From contig JAHREJ010000001.1 in the NCBI GenBank assembly GCA_021733645.1, positions 1 through 64,000 of the forward strand: a stretch of DNA of 64,000 bases, given 5' to 3'. Below, in pieces: positions 59,487-64,000 of this stretch. Each line of letters opens with the position of its first letter. Position 1 is the first letter of the stretch. The position numbers and the translations under genes were made by a program. Origin of the DNA: Bacillus subtilis subsp. subtilis (GTDB lineage Bacteria; Pseudomonadota; Gammaproteobacteria; Xanthomonadales; Xanthomonadaceae). The notes under the pieces are model-generated. The model ran no database searches and was not told the origin of the DNA. It saw only the letters and a list, made by a program, of their open reading frames with translations.

Positions 59487-60677
59487 TTACAACGTGTCGG
59501 CAGGTACCCGTACCGCGCCGTCCATCAACACCCGGGCACTGCGGCTCATGATGGCCTTGGTGACCGTCCACTGGCCGTCAACGCGGTGCGCCTGGGCGCC
59601 CACGCGCAGCGTGCCGGAGGGATGCCCGAAGGTGACCGCCTCGCGCGCGCCGCCGCCGGCAGCCAGGTTCACCAGCGTGCCGGGGATCGCCGCGGCGGTG
59701 CCGATGGCCACTGCCGCGGTACCCATCATCGCGTGGTGCAGCTTGCCCATCGACAGCGCGCGGGCATGCAGGTCGATCGCGTCGGCGGGAATCGGCTTGC
59801 CGCTGGAGGACACATACGCCTGCGCCGGGGCCACGAAGGCGACCTTCGGGGTGTGCTGGCGGGTAGCGGCCTGGTCGATGTTGTCGATCAGGCCCATGCG
59901 CACCGCGCCATGCGCACGGATCGCCTCGAAGCGGGCCAGTGCCGCCTTGTCTTCGTTGATCGCCGGCTGCAGCTCGGTGCCGGTGTACCCCAGGTCGGCG
60001 GCGTTGAGGAAAATGGTGGGGATGCCGGCAGTGATCATCGTCACCTGGTAGCTGCCCACGCCGGGCACGTCCAGAGTGTCGACCAGGTTGCCGGTGGGGA
60101 ACATCGACCCGCCCTCGCCTTCGCCGTCATCGGAGGGATCAAGGAACTCCAGCACGATCTCCGCGGCCGGGAAGGTCACCCCGTCCAGCTCGAAATCACC
60201 GCTTTCCTGCACCTGGCCGTCCACGATCGGCACGTGGGCCAGGATGGTCTTGCCGATGTTGGCCTGCCAGATCCGCACGGTGCAGGTGCCGTTGTGCGGA
60301 ATGCGGGCCGGGTCGATGAAACCATTGCTGATCGCGAACGGGCCGACCGCGGTGCTGAGGTTGCCGCAGTTGCCGCTCCAGTCCACGAACGCGGTTTCGA
60401 TGGCGACCTGGCCATACAGGTAGTCCACGTCGTGGTCGGGCACCGAGGCGGCAGCGATGATGACGCACTTGCTGGTGCTGGAGGTCGCCCCGCCCATGCC
60501 GTCGGTGTGCTTGGCATACGGGTCGGGCGAGCCGATCACGCGCATCAGCAGTGCATCGCGGGCCGCGCCCGGCGACTGCGCCGCCGGCGGCAGGTCCTGC
60601 AGGCGGAAGAACACGCCCTTGCTGGTGCCACCACGCAGATAGGTGGCGGGGATGCGACGTTGGGGAAGGAAGGTCAT
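59487..60677 (-). CDS. prpF: PrpF, AcnD-associated isomerase
   Basis: Member of the PrpF family with a diaminopimelate-epimerase-like fold, 396 residues. It is needed with AcnD to convert 2-methylcitrate by way of trans-aconitate isomerisation. Signatures are YLRGGTSKGVFFRLQDLP near the start and VDWSGNCGNLSTAVGPFA in the middle, which holds the Cys-Gly position of the epimerase fold. It is preceded by a gene for an unknown membrane protein (28 bp gap) and followed by prpD (18 bp), indicating one transcript. Confidence 0.95.
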   Translation of the reverse strand: MTFLPQRRIPATYLRGGTSKGVFFRLQDLPPAAQSPGAARDALLMRVIGSPDPYAKHTDGMGGATSSTSKCVIIAAASVPDHDVDYLYGQVAIETAFVDWSGNCGNLSTAVGPFAISNGFIDPARIPHNGTCTVRIWQANIGKTILAHVPIVDGQVQESGDFELDGVTFPAAEIVLEFLDPSDDGEGEGGSMFPTGNLVDTLDVPGVGSYQVTMITAGIPTIFLNAADLGYTGTELQPAINEDKAALARFEAIRAHGAVRMGLIDNIDQAATRQHTPKVAFVAPAQAYVSSSGKPIPADAIDLHARALSMGKLHHAMMGTAAVAIGTAAAIPGTLVNLAAGGGAREAVTFGHPSGTLRVGAQAHRVDGQWTVTKAIMSRSARVLMDGAVRVPADTL

Positions 60678-60705
60678 GGCAGATGCCCTGAAGGTTTCGG
60701 GAAGA

Positions 60706-61425
60706 TCAGCGCTGGGTAACCAGCGCCGGCAGAAGGTGACGTTTGTACTCGGCCAGGGCGCTGCGCTGTTCCCAGCGGAACAGCCACAGGATGACCAGCT
60801 TGGTGCTGCCGCTGACCACCGCCAGCAGCAACAACGGCCAGCCCAGCTGCAGCCCCATCGCGAAGGCGAACACGACGGTGGAGATATCCATCAGCAGGAT
60901 GAGCTGGCTCATCCGCTGCGATACCGCGCCGGTGCGGCCGGAGCGCCAGATCAGCAGAATCTGGTGCGCATAGCCCTGCGCCAGCAGCGCGGTGATCACC
61001 ACGATCATCGCCGAGGCCAGCACCCGCCCCTCGTCCACGTGGCGCTGCCCCCAGACCAGCCCGGCCACCGCGCAGAGCAGCGCCAGGCAGGCCACCGCCA
61101 GGCTGGTAGTTGCCGCGCGGCTGCGTCGGTCTTTCCATATTTCGCGCAGGATCAGCAGCACCAGCACCGAGGCGAGCAGCCGCGGCCAGACGATGAAGTG
61201 ATTGAACGGCTGGATCGTGTAGCCGTAGACGAAGAAGGACAGGTAGGCCAGGAAACTGACCGTGAACTGGTTGAGCGACAGGATATCGGTGGCGGCACCG
61301 GTAGCGGCACCCACGCTGCGGCGCTGCCAGACCTTGCGCAGCTGTGCCCACACGCCGACCAGACTGAGCAGGATGAACGCGGTGTTGATGACGCCCGCCA
61401 CGGTGTAGAACATGTCGCCCACCAT
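60706..61425 (-). CDS. PQ-loop-like membrane protein inside the methylcitrate operon
   Basis: Membrane protein of about 239 residues with seven hydrophobic segments. The first helix VAGVINTAFILLSLVGVWAQ followed by LRKVWQRRS, and the next helix pattern ILSLNQFTVSFLAYLSFFVYG, resemble the PQ-loop/SWEET repeat in layout, although the usual Pro-Gln dipeptide is replaced (AQL, NQF). Starts at 61425 or 61413 are possible. It lies between acnD (87 bp) and prpF (28 bp) on the same strand, so it is presumably induced by propionate. A role in carrying propionate or a related acid is possible but is inference only. Confidence 0.75.
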   Translation of the reverse strand: MVGDMFYTVAGVINTAFILLSLVGVWAQLRKVWQRRSVGAATGAATDILSLNQFTVSFLAYLSFFVYGYTIQPFNHFIVWPRLLASVLVLLILREIWKDRRSRAATTSLAVACLALLCAVAGLVWGQRHVDEGRVLASAMIVVITALLAQGYAHQILLIWRSGRTGAVSQRMSQLILLMDISTVVFAFAMGLQLGWPLLLLAVVSGSTKLVILWLFRWEQRSALAEYKRHLLPALVTQR

Positions 61426-61512
61426 CCTGTCTGAAATCCCCGGCCAGTGCGTCGGCGGCCCCATGCCACCGCCGCTGCGGGCGCGCACACCGGATGCGCG
61501 CCCGTCGTGCCA

Positions 61513-64000
61513 TCACGCCACCTGCGAGGCTTCCAGGAAGTCCTGCGCAAACCGCTGCAGTACGCCGCCGGCCTCGTAGATCGAGACCTCCTCGGCGGTA
61601 TCCAGGCGGCAGGTAACCGGCACCCGCAGCTGTTCACCATTGCGGCGGTGGATCACCAGGGTCAACTCGGCGCGCGGGACCCGCTCGCCGTGCACGTCGT
61701 AGGTTTCAGTGCCGTCGATGCCCAGGGTCCTGCGGTTCACGCCGTCCTTGAACTCCAGCGGCAGCACGCCCATGCCGATCAGGTTGGTGCGGTGGATGCG
61801 CTCGAAGCCCTCGGCGGCGATGGCTTCCACGCCGGCCAGGCGCACGCCCTTGGCGGCCCAGTCGCGCGAGCTGCCCTGGCCGTAGTCGGCACCGGCAATG
61901 ATGATCAGCGGCTGCTTGCGCGCCATGTAGGTTTCAATGGCTTCCCACATGCGGGTGACCTGCCCGTCGGGCTCCACGCGCGCCAGCGAGCCCTGTTTGA
62001 CCTGGCCATCGACCACGGCCATTTCGTTGATCAGCTTGGGGTTGGCGAAGGTGGCGCGCTGCGCGGTGAGGTGGTCGCCGCGGTGGGTGGCGTAGGAATT
62101 GAAGTCTTCTTCCGGCAGGCCCATTCTGGCCAGGTATTCACCGGCCGCGCTGCCGGCCATGATCGCGTTGGACGGCGAAAGGTGGTCGGTGGTGATGTTG
62201 TCGCCGAGCACCGCCAGCGGGCGCATGCCACTGAGCGAGCGTGCACCGGCCAGCGCGCCCTCCCAGTAAGGCGGGCGGCGGATGTAGGTGCTCTGCTCGC
62301 GCCACGCATACAGCGGGCTGATCGGCGCGCCGTGCTCCACCTTGAAGGTGAACATCGGGTCGTAAACCTGGCGGAACTGTTCCGGCTTGACGCAGGCCTT
62401 GACCACCGCATCGATCTCGGCGTCGCTGGGCCACAGGTCCTTCAGGGTGATCGGATTGCCATCGGCATCGTGGCCCAGCGCGTCTTTCTCGATATCAAAA
62501 CGCACCGTGCCGGCGATGGCGTAGGCCACCACCAGTGGCGGCGAGGCCAGGAACGCCTGCTTGGCATACGGGTGGATGCGGCCGTCGAAGTTGCGGTTGC
62601 CCGACAACACTGCGGTGGCATACAGGTCGCGGTCGATCACTTCCTGCTGGATCTTCGGGTCCAACGCACCGCTCATGCCGTTGCAGGTGGTGCAGGCGAA
62701 GCCGACGATACCAAAGCCCATCTGCTCCAGGTCACCGAGCAGGCCAGCCTCTTCCAGGTACAGCTGCACGGCTTTGGAGCCGGGCGCCAGCGAACTCTTC
62801 ACCCACGGCTTGCGGGTCAGCCCGGCGCGGTTGGCGTTGCGGGCCAGCAGTGCGGCGGAAATCACGTTGCGCGGGTTGCTGGTATTGGTGCAGCTGGTGA
62901 TGGCGGCGATGATCACCGCGCCATCGGGCATCAGCCCTTCGGCCTGTTCCAGCTTGCCGGAGGCCAGCTTGGCCTCATCGGCGATGCCGCGCGCGGCCAG
63001 TTCGCTGGTGGCCACGCGCTTGTGCGGGTTGGATGGGCCGGCCATGTTGCGCACCACGCCGGACAGGTCGAACTGCAGCACGCGCCCGTACTGCACGTTG
63101 GCCAGGTCGTCCGACCACAGCCCGGTGGCCTTGGCGTAGGTTTCCACCAGCTGTACCTGGGCATCTTCGCGGCCGGTCAGGCGCAGGTAGTCCAGGGTCT
63201 GCTGGTCGATGGAGAACATCGCCGCGGTGGCGCCGAACTCGGGGGTCATGTTGGAGATGGTGGCGCGATCGCCGATGGTCAGGGCGGTGGCCCCCTCGCC
63301 GTAGAACTCGATCCACGCCCCCACCACGCGCTGCTGGCGCAGGAACTCGGTCAGCGCCAGCACGATGTCGGTGCAGGTTATGCCCGGCTGCGGGCGGCCA
63401 GTGAGCTCCACGCCGATGATGTCGGGCAGGCGCATCCACGACGCACGGCCGAGCATCACGCTCTCCGCTTCCAGCCCGCCCACGCCGATGGCGATCACGC
63501 CCAGCGCATCCACGTGCGGGGTGTGGCTGTCGGTGCCCACGCAGGTATCGGGGAAGGCCACGCCGTCGCGCACCTGCACCACCGGGGACATTTTCTCCAG
63601 GTTGATCTGGTGCATGATCCCGTTGCCCGGCGGGATCACATCAACGTTCTTGAAGGCCTTCTTGGTCCAGTTGATGAAGTGGAAACGGTCTTCATTGCGG
63701 CGGTCTTCGATGGCGCGGTTCTTCTCGAAGGCGGCCTTGTCGAAACCGGGGAATTCCACTGCCAGCGAGTGGTCCACGATCAGCTGGGTAGGCACCACCG
63801 GATTGATCTGGGCCGGGTCGCCCCCGGCATCGGCGATCGCATCGCGCAGGCCGGCCAGATCCACCAAAGCGGTCTGGCCAAGGATGTCATGGCACACCAC
63901 GCGGGCGGGGAACCACGGGAAATCCAGGTCCTGGCGGCGCTCGATCAGCTGCCGCAACGAGGCCTGCAGGGTGGCCGGATCACAACGGCGCACCAGGTTT
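61513..64000 (-). CDS. acnD: 2-Methylcitrate dehydratase (2-methyl-trans-aconitate forming) AcnD, N-terminus outside window
   Basis: Iron-sulfur aconitase-type enzyme of the methylcitrate cycle. About 829 residues are present; the first 40 or so lie beyond base 64000 (the reading frame is open at the edge with NLVRRCDPATLQ). The [4Fe-4S] cysteines are in SCTNTSNPRN (codon near 62890) and TTCNGMSG (near 62690). The C-terminal swivel domain has ADYGQGSSRDWAAKG. It heads the visible part of the acnD, membrane protein, prpF, prpD series; prpB and prpC are expected further upstream. Confidence 0.95.
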   Translation of the reverse strand, partial: NLVRRCDPATLQASLRQLIERRQDLDFPWFPARVVCHDILGQTALVDLAGLRDAIADAGGDPAQINPVVPTQLIVDHSLAVEFPGFDKAAFEKNRAIEDRRNEDRFHFINWTKKAFKNVDVIPPGNGIMHQINLEKMSPVVQVRDGVAFPDTCVGTDSHTPHVDALGVIAIGVGGLEAESVMLGRASWMRLPDIIGVELTGRPQPGITCTDIVLALTEFLRQQRVVGAWIEFYGEGATALTIGDRATISNMTPEFGATAAMFSIDQQTLDYLRLTGREDAQVQLVETYAKATGLWSDDLANVQYGRVLQFDLSGVVRNMAGPSNPHKRVATSELAARGIADEAKLASGKLEQAEGLMPDGAVIIAAITSCTNTSNPRNVISAALLARNANRAGLTRKPWVKSSLAPGSKAVQLYLEEAGLLGDLEQMGFGIVGFACTTCNGMSGALDPKIQQEVIDRDLYATAVLSGNRNFDGRIHPYAKQAFLASPPLVVAYAIAGTVRFDIEKDALGHDADGNPITLKDLWPSDAEIDAVVKACVKPEQFRQVYDPMFTFKVEHGAPISPLYAWREQSTYIRRPPYWEGALAGARSLSGMRPLAVLGDNITTDHLSPSNAIMAGSAAGEYLARMGLPEEDFNSYATHRGDHLTAQRATFANPKLINEMAVVDGQVKQGSLARVEPDGQVTRMWEAIETYMARKQPLIIIAGADYGQGSSRDWAAKGVRLAGVEAIAAEGFERIHRTNLIGMGVLPLEFKDGVNRRTLGIDGTETYDVHGERVPRAELTLVIHRRNGEQLRVPVTCRLDTAEEVSIYEAGGVLQRFAQDFLEASQVA

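Overview
The window is a high-GC gammaproteobacterial chromosome segment, almost certainly from Xanthomonadaceae and most likely Stenotrophomonas. Three things point there: gene orders (rpoE-rseA-mucD-lepA-lepB; hflK-hflC-DUF2065-purA; acnD/prpF/prpD), a stand-alone gcvP behind a glycine riboswitch, and many short palindromes with a GTAG header that match the SMAG repeats known from S. maltophilia. I found no rRNA, tRNA, CRISPR array, IS element or prophage.

Layout. 1-5447 (minus) is the envelope-stress operon: sigma factor RpoE, anti-sigma RseA, a DegP/MucD-type protease, LepA (EF4) and the start of signal peptidase LepB. 5685-14172 holds a FadB/FadJ-like beta-oxidation protein, two pirins, aquaporin Z, a small secreted protein, and the CstA carbon-starvation transporter with its YbdD partner. 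14800-22543 holds a DUF819 membrane protein, then a two-component system divergent from an envelope-modification operon (ArnT-like glycosyltransferase, PAP2 phosphatase, EptA phosphoethanolamine transferase). 23032-35479 holds an M2 (ACE-like) lipoprotein peptidase, a small unknown protein, a Bcr/CflA exporter, riboswitch-controlled gcvP, an amino-acid permease, a PAS-AraC regulator and catalase HPII (KatE). 35626-39421 is a run of five unrecognised envelope proteins. 39904-46139 (minus) holds a chemoreceptor, PurA, a DUF2065 protein and HflC/HflK. 46353-50208 holds an AcuI/YhdH reductase, a single-domain response regulator, CbpA, a peroxiredoxin and a ferritin-like protein with a lysine/proline-rich tail. 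50308-57658 is the pbpC / alpha-2-macroglobulin pair. 58014-64000 is the end of the methylcitrate (propionate) operon: acnD, a PQ-loop-like membrane protein, prpF and prpD.

The least explained material is between genes. Two families of long hairpin elements combine a conserved loop with arms that are perfect or near-perfect inverted repeats within a copy, yet differ (in the second family almost entirely) between copies. The first family (working label LSE1) has five clear and two decayed copies, all in three convergent intergenic regions; one copy has a 56-bp perfect stem, and the loop carries an 8-nt perfect Shine-Dalgarno sequence. The second (LSE2) has two clear copies and one decayed copy. 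SMAG palindromes occupy the four other convergent junctions longer than 90 bp and in two genes form the stop codon itself. Coordinates and comparisons were made by eye, without database searches.
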